64,000 bases of DNA from Mesodorylaimus sp. YZB2_4 (taxonomy: Eukaryota; Nematoda; Enoplea; Dorylaimida; Dorylaimidae). A program made the position numbers and the translations under genes. The stretch is from NCBI GenBank assembly GCA_030248295.1, contig JASANH010000626.1, positions 62,001 through 126,000 of the forward strand, written 5' to 3'. The number at the start of each line of letters is the position of its first letter. Position 1 is the stretch's first letter. Positions 54,453 through 64,000 of the stretch are shown piece by piece. The notes beneath the pieces were generated by a model that saw only the letters and a list, made by a program, of their open reading frames with translations, searched no databases and had not been told where the DNA came from.

Positions 54453-57106
54453 ATGAGCCGCAGAATATTGGCAGACGTAACGAAGTACTGGAGACCAATT
54501 ATCATTGTAGCAGCACCCGTGCTGCTTTCACCTTTGCCAGCTGTAGTGCAGACGTCGGAGGCAAACTGCGCCTATGTGGTCCTCCTGATGGCCATCTACT
54601 GGATGACCGAAGCCCTGCCATTGGCCATTACTGCTTTCTTACCACTCATCCTCTACCCGCCATTGGGCGTATTGAGTGCAAGTCAAGTATCCGTCCAGTA
54701 CTTGAAGGTCAGCTGGCTTGCGGCTAGCAGTTTACAAGCTGGACAAATCTCAGAATTGACTATTTTAGGACAGCAATATCGTCTTTTTTGGAAGCATGCT
54801 TATGGCCTTGGCGGTCGAAGAATCGCAGCTACATCGACGTATCGCCTTGCACGTGCTGGTGCGGATCGGCTCGAGCCCGCGTAGTTTAATGCTGGGATTT
54901 ATGATCAGTACTGGATTCCTGTCCATGTGGATGAGTAATACTGCGGCCACAGCCATGATGGTGCCACTAGCCTTGGCTGTTATGCATGAACTGCCGGAAG
55001 GGACTGACGAAGTAAATAAATCTTTGTTCCTAATTCATTCTCCTTTACATACAGGTCCGCGCATGCTACTTTAACTTCTGCAGCGTCTCCCTGGGTTAGA
55101 GATTTTAAGTTGGAAAGGAAGGGGGAGAAAAGATAAACACCTACCAGCATGAAGTAGACCCGCACACTGTACATAGATTTGACCACTACACTCAAACTGA
55201 TGCCACAGACTGGCAGTCCTCGACATCGAGTCAACTAAAGGTGCATTGCTGGCCTATAGCTGGCTGAAGTGCATAGTTGAACTGGTGATCCAGTCTGCCT
55301 CTCTGATCAGTGCAGCCTATTCCTCTTTCAGGGCCACACTACGTCAGCCTGCTACGACAATCCGTTGGCTGACTCGTCCCTGGCACCCCTGGACGAGAAG
55401 TCATTATGTGTCTCCAACACCCAAACTAACAAATCGTCAGAAAACATCATCAAGATTGAAGAAGCTGAACCCTCCAAAAATCTGCAGCGAGCATGCAAGG
55501 GATTGCTGCTATCTATTTGTTACGCAGCTAACATTGGTGGCACTGGCACTCTGACGGGCACCGGATCCAACATTGTTCTTACTGGCCAGTTGGATAGGTG
55601 AGGGCAATAATTTATTAGGCCTGCTAAAACGGGAGTGGTTCCAATTATCCACACGCACTTATCGATAAGCACCTTTGGCGCCCAAGCATCTTCGGCAATG
55701 AGCCTATCTTGTCTCACACAACCCCACGTCAAATATTTACTTTTCAACTTATCATTGAGAAACCTTATCATCTTTGCAGCATCTACCAGGGCAGGTCAAC
55801 CGGAATCACCTTCGCCAACTGGATGGCATTCGCCGTGCCACAAATGGTCATTATGCTAATCTTGGCGTGGCTATGGCTGCAACTTGTATTCATTGGATTC
55901 AGGTATTTACTATTGCAAGTACAGCTGATATTGTAACTTGCTAGCAATTTCATAGGGGCTGCACTAAAAGCCAGCAGCAACAGAGCGTGGCAAAATCAGT
56001 ACTGACTAATAAGCTGGCTGAACTTGGACCCATGAGGTAAGTTGCATTCCGAACATGCGATCCAAAGGCCAGTGTCATCCACTTCAGATTCTCCGAGGCA
56101 GTAACTTTGGCAATGTCCTTATTGCTCGTATTGCTGTGGCTTTTCCGCGATCCAAGGTTTATGCCTGGTTGGGCCAGCGCTTTTCCATCAGGGTAGGAAT
56201 CAGGTGAGGTCGGGCATGCTTAAAAATATAGCCATGGTTTTCAGGTATGTGAGCGACGGAACGACGGCCATGTTTATCGGATGCTTATTCTTCGTCATAC
56301 CCAAGGAGCTGCCTTACTTTGCCGCTTGTTGCCCACATAAAGGTGTGCCGCAACTGATCGTGACCTGGACCGCCTTCTTCAATGTCATAAGTCTTTTCAG
56401 CGTCCCCTAAAAAACCATGGAGAGCACTTCTGACATGGGACCTGATGCAGAAGAAATTCTCCTGGAGCATCGTTCTTCTATTGGGTGGTGGGTATGCTAT
56501 GGCGGCTGGTGTTGAGAAAAGTGGTCTGGACACCTGGATTAGTGATGGTCTATCCGGTTTGCTCTCCATGCCTACTTACCTCTTCGTGGGGATAAGTGTG
56601 GTTCTGGTCACTTTCCTGACCGAGTTTAGCAGCAACGTCGCTGTGGCGTCCATTTTCATTCCGATCGGTGCTTCGATGGTATGGTTTGCATTGCACTGGG
56701 AAGAACAACAGTAATCTTAGGTATTTGCAGGCGGAACTTATGCATGTGAATCCCCTCTACGTCATCCTTCCAATAACTGTGGCTTGCTCCTTCGCATTTA
56801 TGTTGCCGGTAGCGACACCGCCTAACTCGATCGTATTTGGTGCTGGACTGCTTCGAGTTGTGGACATGGTGAGCTTGCACTCTTTTTGCTTTGTCTGCAA
56901 GTACAGGAGAGCTCGGAGCTGACTAAAACGTCACAAGGTGCGAGCTGCCCTGATATGAAAATAGTTCTTTCTTTTAGGCCCTGGCTGGATTTGTCATGAA
57001 TCTTCTCTGCATAGTCATCCTTGTGATCAACATCAATACCTATGGCTACTGGCTATTCGACTGTTCAACCTATCCGTCCTGGGCCAACCAGACGAGCGCA
57101 GGCTAG
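54453..57106 (+). CDS. SLC13-family Na+/carboxylate or sulfate cotransporter 1
   Basis: Ten exons give 571 residues: 54453-54707, 54769-55011, 55332-55597, 55780-55902, 55956-56036, 56088-56192, 56245-56342, 56401-56678, 56731-56868 and 56978-57106. This is a plasma-membrane carrier of the DASS/SLC13 family (di- and tricarboxylates or sulfate with Na+). Visible signatures are DSNIVFFGSLM-like start of exon 2, WMSNTAATAMM (SNT at 141-143), [26 protein letters not shown] (SNV at 468-470), VATPPNSIVFG and the final helix ININTYGYWLF. SNT and SNV form the two substrate/Na+ hairpin tips. Length fits the family. Substrate cannot be told. It is tandem with the paralog at 60028-62581, which has the same intron pattern. 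Confidence 0.92.
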
Positions 57107-57654
57107 GCACTATATCTTGACGTAATAGACTGACCCCGCAATTGTGCTGATATCCCTGTCACCGATGATAAGGGTTAATGTGATTGTAAAATCGAATGTG
57201 CATTGTAACCGTAAGTTTGAGAGGTGCATGGCCTATTGTGCAGGCAGGCCTATCATCACTATCTATATTGTAAGCTCTTAAAAATGTAGGCACAAGCTAG
57301 AAGTGTCAAAACACGGTAAGATTCTTAACCGAGTCAGGCCACGTGTCCACCAAAACAAATGTTACGAAGTTTATAAATCAGAGCATTAACTTTTTGGACA
57401 GGCGGCGTAGCTCCGAAGAGAGAGCAGTAGGCTGCATGTTAACCGTCACATGCGCAACTAGCACGTCCCGTATGTAACTGCTGTATTGGAATATTATGAG
57501 TCATAAATATAGCAATTAACGGGTGATCCTACAAAATCCCTTATGTGCACATACATGCATGGGTATTCATAGGGTATGTGAGATACATGGATTACACAAG
57601 TTATGAAATAAAGTGAAGCAAGAGGGATGCAAATATGTGCAGTAATTGCATTAG
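57107..57654. other. 3' flank of SLC13 gene 1
   Basis: Probable 3' UTR and spacer; GAAATAAAG near 57605 is a possible poly(A) signal. No other feature. Confidence 0.4.
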
Positions 57655-58117
57655 TACCGTATTTCCTCGAAATTCTCCCCGGGGAAGAAATTTTTTCAAA
57701 TGGGTCCCAGACGGGGGAGAGTTACCAGAGGGGGAAGAATAAAACTCAAACATTTTCCAGATGCCATTATAGAAAGATAGACAGTCTAAAGCTACCCAAC
57801 AAGTACCGCTAAGTTTGTTTATTTCAATACTTCTCTTCCCGTATTCATGCTACTCATAGCCGAATTCAATCAATATGCGCGATATCTTCGTCTTTAACCT
57901 CATTTTCACCATCTGACTCCATTTTCTATCACGCCAACACTCAAGTCCTTCACATTTTCCACAACTGATGATACTGTGCGGTAATTCAAATTCGTCCCCG
58001 GGTAGGATTTCCAGAGGGGGGAGAATAAAGTTTAATCGGGGTCTAGACGGGGGAGAATAACCAGAGAAGGGAGGATTTCGAAGGGGGGGGGGGGAGGAAT
58101 TTCGAGGAAATACGGTA
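57655..58117. mobile_element. MITE-like element with terminal inverted repeats
   Basis: Perfect 19-bp inverted ends (ACCGTATTTCCTCGAAATT at 57656-57674; complement at 58098-58116), with TA on both flanks as expected for a TA target-site duplication. It is about 460 bp with no transposase. Internal G-rich blocks (GACGGGGGAGA, CCAGAGGGGG) recur in the same or inverted orientation, and a run of about 13 Gs sits at the right end. It is a non-autonomous DNA element; the superfamily is not certain. Confidence 0.75.
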
Positions 58118-58341
58118 TGTACAGTGTTCAAAATCCGAAATTACACATACTCTTTTAGTTTTCCTCCCTCCCTCTTTCTTGCCAGGGTCTACTGTATATC
58201 ACCCTACCTCACTTCGCGAATATTTATAGACTATCCGATCGAAGCAGCTATGAAAAGGCAAGAGTTTGAAAGAAAGATCGAGTCCTTGCACCTCGCAGTT
58301 TATTTTTTGACTGAAATTTTCAAGGTATTTTACAGCGCGGA

Positions 58342-58787
58342 ATTAATTGCACCTTTTTCCCTTTTTGGGCCTAAGCCCCTTTTGCCTGCAGCCACAAATA
58401 GTAAAACCTTATAAGCCGGGCTGTGCGGGGACCAGCGCAGACAGCAGTGATTCACACGAGGGCATCCTGCCAGACCAGACACCGACTTTCTCGGACGTCG
58501 AGGAAGTCGGTGTTTGGTCTAGCAGGTCTGGTCTGGTCTGGGCGGGTTGTGAGCTCTGTCGGCTTCGGACAGTCAACACTGTCTCCTAGTTTGGCAACCG
58601 TCTCTCCACTCGGAGCACCTCGAACGTACTAGAGTCACCCACAACCTGGCGTGCAAGCTCAGCTAGGGTTTACGATTCGCAAACCGACCTCCGTCACCGG
58701 GGATCGAACCCGGCCCGAGCCCAGCCGTTCTCTGCCAAACAATACGGGTAGACACGCCGAACCGTGGCCGCTCGGATTAACTGCACC
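58342..58787 (-). mobile_element. tRNA-derived SINE, copy 3, inverted
   Basis: The minus-strand copy has its B box GGTTCGATCCC at 58699-58709. The flanks ATTAATTGCACC (58342-58353) and ATTAACTGCACC (58776-58787) are a 12-bp target-site duplication with one mismatch. The body shares GACGGAGGTCGGTTTGCGAA, CACGCCAGG, CAGGATGCCCTCGTGTG and CCCCGCACAGCCCG with the other copies and ends in an A-rich tail. The mismatch suggests it is older than copy 1. It contains an extra inverted pair around 58470-58510 (GACACCGACTTTCTCGGACG and GAGGAAGTCGGTGTTTGGTC). Confidence 0.83.
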
Positions 58788-60027
58788 CTGATTTAAGCGC
58801 ATAATCAAATCCTGTGTGCTAACTGACACGCCGATCGATCTTATCGAACTTTTTTTGTCTCGGGGCATTCCGTCTGCACATGCGCATGAGTTTACCTCAG
58901 GGCGTGGTAGAGCAGTCATACAAGTGCCATTTGACATAGCGCTTCGTTTCACATCTAAAAAACCCCTAGTCCACGCGACTCCGCAAGATATGATTGCATC
59001 TTGTACTGTGCGCGTCAGATACGAAAAACTCCTCTGGAGTTGGACGCGCGCTGCAGGCTACTGGAAGCTTCCTCGCATCTACCCGACCCCCGGATCTAGC
59101 TTAATGGTAACTCAAATGGCTAATCATTGCGGAAATGGAAAACAGCATCGACGAAAATGTTTCTACAAAAGTGCACTTATGACAAAAATTGGACTAAATC
59201 ATGGAAGCATATGCCCTGTGGGCGTTACGCGACTGAATTTTTATGCCTGTGCCACCTATTTAGAGCACGCATTTGACCGTTGACCAGTGGCCAATGTGGA
59301 CCGGTTGTATCAACAAATTTTGGGTTTCTAGGCTGTCCACCATTGAATATAACGAGTAACGGTTCAGCAAATCTCGTTGCTGACCCATTGACCATCCTAT
59401 CCCCCCCCCCCATATCCATGCAGACTTGTCGCATCCAATGGTTTTGATTTTGCTGCCTCTTCCACCAAGTCACTGTCATGGCGCTAGTTTGCCTTGACTC
59501 AAGCTGTTGTTCTGTTAAGTGTGCGCTGGTTACACACTTCCCCACTTGAGATTCCAGTAAACCCAGATCTTTTTCAGCGCTTGTTTGTCCGTGTCTGTTC
59601 AGGCTTTATACAAACTATTGAAAAGATTGTGCAACGAGTTTTAGAATGAATGCTTGCGCATAAAATTTTGGTCATGCAGGTCGAACCTATTGTACCGCCA
59701 GTAATGTGATAGACGATTCTAACGGCTCGTAATCCCCTCATTTTCCGCCAAACATTCGAGAATGTGGAATGGAATGTGTCTGTTTTGTGGTCTTTACCAC
59801 GATCCTAATTTCAATGGTCAACAAAAAACTCGTTGAAAATCCGTCATCCAGTTCTAGCACACTAGAACGTAGCTGCCCTCTGTCAGTCAATCTTACGCTT
59901 CGTTAGCTGCTCGACGGTGCGAAAGTCAACACAGCTCATCGTAGCTCATTTCAACAAGTCGCTGTGTGATCAGAGAACTGTGAAGCAAGAAAAACTTACG
60001 ATTCAGTTTTTGAGCCCCGAATACAGG
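58788..60027. other. Intergenic upstream of SLC13 gene 2
   Basis: No supported gene. The long plus-strand frame 58816-59283 has no ATG start or protein features. A run of ten or more Cs lies at 59401-59410. Confidence 0.35.
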
Positions 60028-62581
60028 ATGGCTAATGTTACAACTCCTAATCGATCATTGATCAAAGAGCTGATGCTGGATATATGGACCCACTGGAAGT
60101 TACTGGTAATTATTCTTACCCCAATACTCTTATGCCCCTTGCCTATCCTTGTCAGAACATCGGCCGCTTCCTGCGCCTACGTCGTACTTATCATGGTCGT
60201 GTTCTGGCTAACCGAAGTGCTACCATTGGCTGTCACTGCTTTGATCCCTTTGGTTCTGTTTCCCTTATTTGGTATCCTGAAGGCGGACGAGGCTGCTAAG
60301 CAGTACTTTAAGGTATGGTGCTCAGTGTTTCTTTATCACACTGACCCCTGGAGCTTTCAGAGCTTGCTTCCAGGACAGTAACTGGGTTTTCATCGGCAGC
60401 CTTATGATGGCGTTGGCAGTGGAGAAGTCTCACTTGCACAATCGCATTGGACTGCTCACTCTGACCCTAGTCGGGTCGAGTCCTCGTCGACTGATGCTAG
60501 GTTTTATGATAAGCACTTGCTTTCTCTCAATGTGGATATCCAACACAGCCAGCACGGCCATGATGGTGCCGTTGGCTTTGGCTGTCATCGAAGAACTAAT
60601 GGAGACGCAAGACAGTGGAGGTCCAGCCGAAGCCCAGGCAACCAACAATGTAACTACGTTGGTACTGCAGTCATGTACCTGCTGAGAATCTACCATTTTT
60701 CAGAACGAAATATATACCCTCGGTGCAGTAGAGGCGAGCCAAAGTGGATGCAGCAGTGTGCCCGCTGCATCAGCCGACCGCCAGAAGACTTCAAAAACCA
60801 AGGTGGTGTCTGTGGCAGAAGCTGTCAAAAACCATCGTTCGGCTCAGTTTCGTCGCACCTGTAAAGGCCTATTGCTATCGATTTGCTACTCAGCCAACAT
60901 CGGAGGGACGGGCACTCTCACCGGCACCTCTTCCAATCTTGTCCTGACTGGTCAACTGGAAAGGTATCTCTGACTTGCTGTCACTGCGGATTGGTGTAGC
61001 CTTTATGCTTTTAGCATGTACAAATCAAAAGATACTGGCCTCAGCTTCGCTACATGGATGGCCTTCAGCGTGCCGCAGATGATTGTTACTTTAATGTTAG
61101 CCTGGTTGTGGTTACAAGTTGTGTATTTTGGCTTCAGGTGAGACTAGACGAGCAATCATGTAATTGCCTATGAGGGACTGTTGTAGAGGATGCACCAAAA
61201 AGAGAGGTACTGAATCTGCGGCAATCAAGGCGGTACTGGACAGAAAGTACAAGGCGCTAAAGCCAATCAGGTAGGCAGAACTGCTTGCTGCCAGAATAAA
61301 CAGATGCCAGCATCGATCCTGAATCTGTTGATTTTAAGTTTCGCAGAGTGCTCAGTTTTGGTCCTGTTCGTAATCCTCGTCTTTCTGTGGCTGCTGAGGA
61401 AACCTGGCTTCGTCCGTGGTTGGGGCGAGTTCTTTGAGGATGGGTAAGGCTACGATGAGTGGCAACTGACGCGTGCGACTGCATGTACACTGTAGGTACG
61501 TGACAGACGGCACGACAGCCATGGCAGTTTCACTGATGCTTTTCATCGTGCCTCGGGAGCTGCCCAAGCTGAGACTACTTACAGGTACGTTAATGAAACT
61601 ATTTTCTGAAAATGTTGTTCCAACCCAAGTCAACCCTTTCAGGCAAGCACAATGCACCACAAACTGAAACCTTACCTCTGCTTACCTGGAAGTCCATGCA
61701 AGAAGAGTTTCCCTGGGGCATCGTGTTGCTGGTGGGAGGTGGCTATGCCATGGCCAAAGGCGTGCAAAGCAGTGGTTTAGACAAGGCAATCAGCCAAGAA
61801 TTGATTCAGCTACACACCATCCCAACATTTGCCTTTGTGGCCATCAGTGTCATTATGGTCACATTCATAACAGAATTCACCAGCAATGTCGCCATCGCAT
61901 CGATTTTTGTGCCTATCGGTGCCTCCGTGGTAAGTCAGTCTGGACATATGGACGGTATCCATGTAACAGCCCTGCATTAAGAAGATACCGCGGCGAGCGG
62001 GGTCTCAAAAACCCTCCGGGCAGGCCTCTTAGTCGTAGGAGCAGAGGCATCACCCCGACAGGCTTCTGCCTCGCCTGGAGGAACTCATGATACGATGTCA
62101 AGGCAAGACTTATGGCCAGTCAAGGCAACCAAATGCACTGCCTTCTCCACAGGCCAAGAAGACCCACAGTATTACGTCCGTCGGCGAGTTAGCGGCTGTA
62201 ATCACAAGGCAACCTTCTCTTCCAGGCCCAAGAGATGCATATCCACCCACTATATGTGGTCCTTCCAGTCACCATCGCCTGCTCGTTCGCATTCATGCTC
62301 CCCGTGGCGACACCTCCAAATGCAGTGGTATTCAGTGCTGGTCTGCTGCGAGTGGTCGATATGGTACTGATGTGTGGCTGACAACCCCCCCAAAGCGACC
62401 TTGCAGTACAATTTTTTAGGCCATGGCCGGCTTCATAATGAACATCATCTGCATGCTGATACTGCTAATCAACATTAACACCTACGGCTGCTGGCTATTC
62501 CAATGCCATACGTTTCCCGATTGGGCCCAAAATGGAAATGTTTCGAGAGTGATCACAAAGTCCAATGCCACTTACTTCTAG
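60028..62581 (+). CDS. SLC13-family Na+/carboxylate or sulfate cotransporter 2
   Basis: Ten exons give 602 residues: 60028-60312, 60374-60649, 60704-60963, 61015-61137, 61187-61270, 61339-61443, 61496-61584, 61643-61929, 62226-62363 and 62420-62581. It has the same family, membrane topology and intron phases as the gene at 54453-57106. Signatures are [26 protein letters not shown] (SNT 151-153), [26 protein letters not shown] (SNV 488-490), [11 protein letters not shown] and [11 protein letters not shown]. For exon 6 the in-frame acceptor is TTTTAAG before 61339; a nearby CAG would shift the frame. Intron 8 (61930-62225) is enlarged by a dispersed repeat. The two genes have diverged mainly in the loop between exons 2 and 3 and at both ends, consistent with different substrates. 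Confidence 0.92.
61980..62092 (-). repeat. Dispersed repeat family 2, copy 2, in an SLC13 intron
   Basis: Inverted, diverged match to 23868-23980 in ordered blocks. Its presence explains why this intron is about 300 bp rather than about 60 bp as in most of the gene. Confidence 0.6.
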
Positions 62582-63074
62582 GCTCTTGTAATTTCCCCTT
62601 GTACTGCACTGTACAGCATATGCTTCACCACGGGCTCCACTCCAGAGCGTGGTAACCTAGTCCTCACAGGCTGCTGCTTCACCTTTCATCAGTCGGTTTT
62701 TCTTACGTATGCATAACACATACTTACTGTAAGCACAAATGGGCTCTCCAGTATGTATATGGCGGTACTGTACACCATGTGCACCCCTGCACGCCAACCT
62801 GATTGTTCATGTTCATTTTATTGAAAAGTAAATAAAAACCGCACATGGCAAGATCACTTCATTTTGCAAAAATGTTGGTATAAAAGCGGAAAAAACCAAC
62901 GGCTCTACCGTTTCATCAGACCAATGCAACTCCTGGCAAAACGTGAGAAGTGACTAACAACTTGCAAAAAAAGCGTTCAAAATGACAGCTTAAAATCGAA
63001 TACCAACATAGCGACAAGATGCATATACGTTCGTTGTTTGTTGTGTGGACCGATGGCCACGAAGAAGGCACTTG
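62582..63074. other. Convergent spacer, 3' ends of SLC13 gene 2 and P4HA
   Basis: Holds the poly(A) signal at 62831-62836 and probably both 3' UTRs. Confidence 0.45.
62831..62836 (+). terminator. Poly(A) signal of SLC13 gene 2
   Basis: AATAAA about 250 bp after the stop codon at 62581. Canonical hexamer; downstream element not examined. Confidence 0.5.
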
Positions 63075-64000
63075 CTATTCGTATTCCATTGGGTCCAAAG
63101 CGCATTGTCGCCGGAATTCTTGACCCTTTTCGTGGATCCACTTGTTCGATACCCACTTCACGCCAGCCAAAACTGGGCATGCCGCGTGTCGTGTATTCAA
63201 GTCACCTTCGCCGCTCTTATACAAATTGAACCAAAATGCTGCATCATGCTAAAAACAGTCCAGCATAAAATTCTGGTGCGGAAAAAGTCCTTCAAAAACA
63301 ATTTCATCTCACACTGCGCAAAAATCATGCCCCTTGCTAGCCAATCCTGGTCGGTCCAGGGGAACGTCGCTTTTTGGCCGTTTACCCGCGGGCTAGGGGG
63401 CTTCTTAGTTGACCCTATCTGGCCATCGACCAGGGTCAATGCGGGATGCATGCCTTGCAGGGGCGCGTGTTAGTCGCAACCCCGCGATGTCGGTGGTTAC
63501 CCCATCCATGGGGCAACCATACCCGGCCCGTGCCCTGTGAGGGGACCCAGATTCGAGAGCCTCCCACCCCATAAGGCCTCTCCTTGTTTATCGGCCCCGG
63601 AGGGATGAAGGGTGAGTCGCCCACCGCCAGGTGTGCAAGGCGCAGAGAGAACTTCACCAAGTTCTCAGACGGCCAAAGTTGAACTCTCAGCCGACCGGTT
63701 TCCAGCTCTGCCAAGCAAACTGTGACATAACATACGCCTTTCACCGCTATACCATCCAGGCGGCATAGCCAGCTCTACGTGCTCCAATAAAAGGAAAACA
63801 GGACCCACTTCCAACACACACCATACCTTGGTTGGGAACAACGTCAGCTCCAAATCTGGAAACACTGTTGCACCACCAGCATCTGGTTGTGAGATCTGTA
63901 AAAAACCAGTAAAGTCAATATTGGTGCACAACCCCTTCAAACAACAGTTAACTTACATAAAATAGCACCGTAGCAATTCTATTGCCCGTATTCAAGCCCT
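63075..64000 (-). CDS. P4HA: Collagen prolyl 4-hydroxylase alpha subunit, 3' end (partial)
   Basis: Three exons are visible: 63957-64000, 63827-63895 and 63075-63248. The protein runs TGNRIATVLFY, then QPDAGGATVFPDL, then AAFWFNLYKSGEGD, TRHAACPVLAGVKWVSNKW and a short C-terminus ending at TAG. It is an ER-lumen Fe(II)/2-oxoglutarate dioxygenase that hydroxylates proline in collagens. The second iron-binding histidine (in TRHAACP) and the 2-oxoglutarate-binding lysine (in GVKWVSNKW) are both present. The HxD iron ligands and everything N-terminal lie beyond the window. The last intron is 578 bp and contains a repeat-like insert, unlike the 61-bp intron before it. It converges with SLC13 gene 2. 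Confidence 0.93.
63436..63765 (-). repeat. Possible second SINE-like element in the P4HA intron
   Basis: On the minus strand TGGTATAGCGG, an A-box match, is followed by GAGAGTTCAACTTTG, a weak B-box-like block, and a GC-rich body. The core GCTTGGCAGAGCTGGA recurs with one change near 17630-17660. The open frame through it is incidental. Ends and target duplication could not be defined. Confidence 0.35.

Noticed and set aside
58816-59283. 155-codon plus-strand ORF after SINE copy 3
   Set aside because: No ATG start, no domain and no splice context.
61339-61350. Alternative CAG acceptor for SLC13 gene 2 exon 6 at 61346
   Set aside because: It shifts the reading frame and breaks the conserved membrane segment; the TTTTAAG acceptor keeps exon length equal to the paralog.
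63436-63744. 102-codon minus-strand ORF in the P4HA intron
   Set aside because: Coincides with the repeat-like insert and is not in frame with the flanking P4HA exons.
1-64000. CRISPR array, operons or bacterial contamination
   Set aside because: No regularly spaced direct repeats; genes have spliceosomal introns and animal-specific families, so a prokaryotic origin is excluded.

Overview
This is a nuclear window from an invertebrate animal. The evidence is multi-exon animal genes with many short GT-AG introns (often 50-80 bp), a nicotinic acetylcholine receptor subunit, an FMRFamide-receptor-like GPCR, DEG/ENaC channels, a calpain, SLC13 carriers and a collagen prolyl 4-hydroxylase, plus tRNA-derived SINEs. 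Base composition is balanced and genes are dense. I cannot fix the phylum from this window; a compact protostome genome (for example a tardigrade or another ecdysozoan) is a guess. All exon models were read by hand from splice signals, frame continuity and comparison between paralogs. Nothing was searched against a database.

Layout. 0.5-12.6 kb (minus strand): four tandem histidine acid phosphatase genes sharing one catalytic core but carrying different first exons: a plain signal peptide (two genes), a signal peptide plus a Pro/Ala/Thr-rich glycosylated stalk, and a type II membrane anchor. 14.1-16.1 kb (minus): a secreted helical orphan. 19.3-21.3 kb (plus): an intronless GPCR. 24.4-27.5 kb (minus): a type II membrane mucin with two SEA-like modules. 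29.0-32.3 kb (minus): a nicotinic receptor alpha-type subunit.

33.8-45.5 kb: four intronless DEG/ENaC genes (three plus, one minus), with an 11-exon calpain on the opposite strand between the first two. 46.5-53.1 kb: two secreted Cys-rich proteins with Thr- or Ser-rich linkers that share a basic motif. 54.5-62.6 kb: a tandem pair of SLC13 transporters with the same intron pattern. 63.1 kb to the end (minus): the 3' end of a prolyl 4-hydroxylase alpha subunit.

Mobile DNA: three copies of one tRNA-derived SINE, each bounded by a target-site duplication; one TIR element (MITE); a second dispersed repeat present twice; a probable tRNA-like copy; and a possible further SINE inside the prolyl hydroxylase intron.

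Together the genes are mostly cell-surface or secreted: signalling (GPCR, nicotinic receptor, DEG/ENaC), uptake (SLC13), surface hydrolysis (acid phosphatases), matrix and mucus (mucin, secreted Cys-rich proteins, collagen hydroxylase). The points I would look at first are the swapped first exons of the phosphatase cluster, its altered second catalytic motif, and the intronless DEG/ENaC cluster with coiled-coil C-termini.
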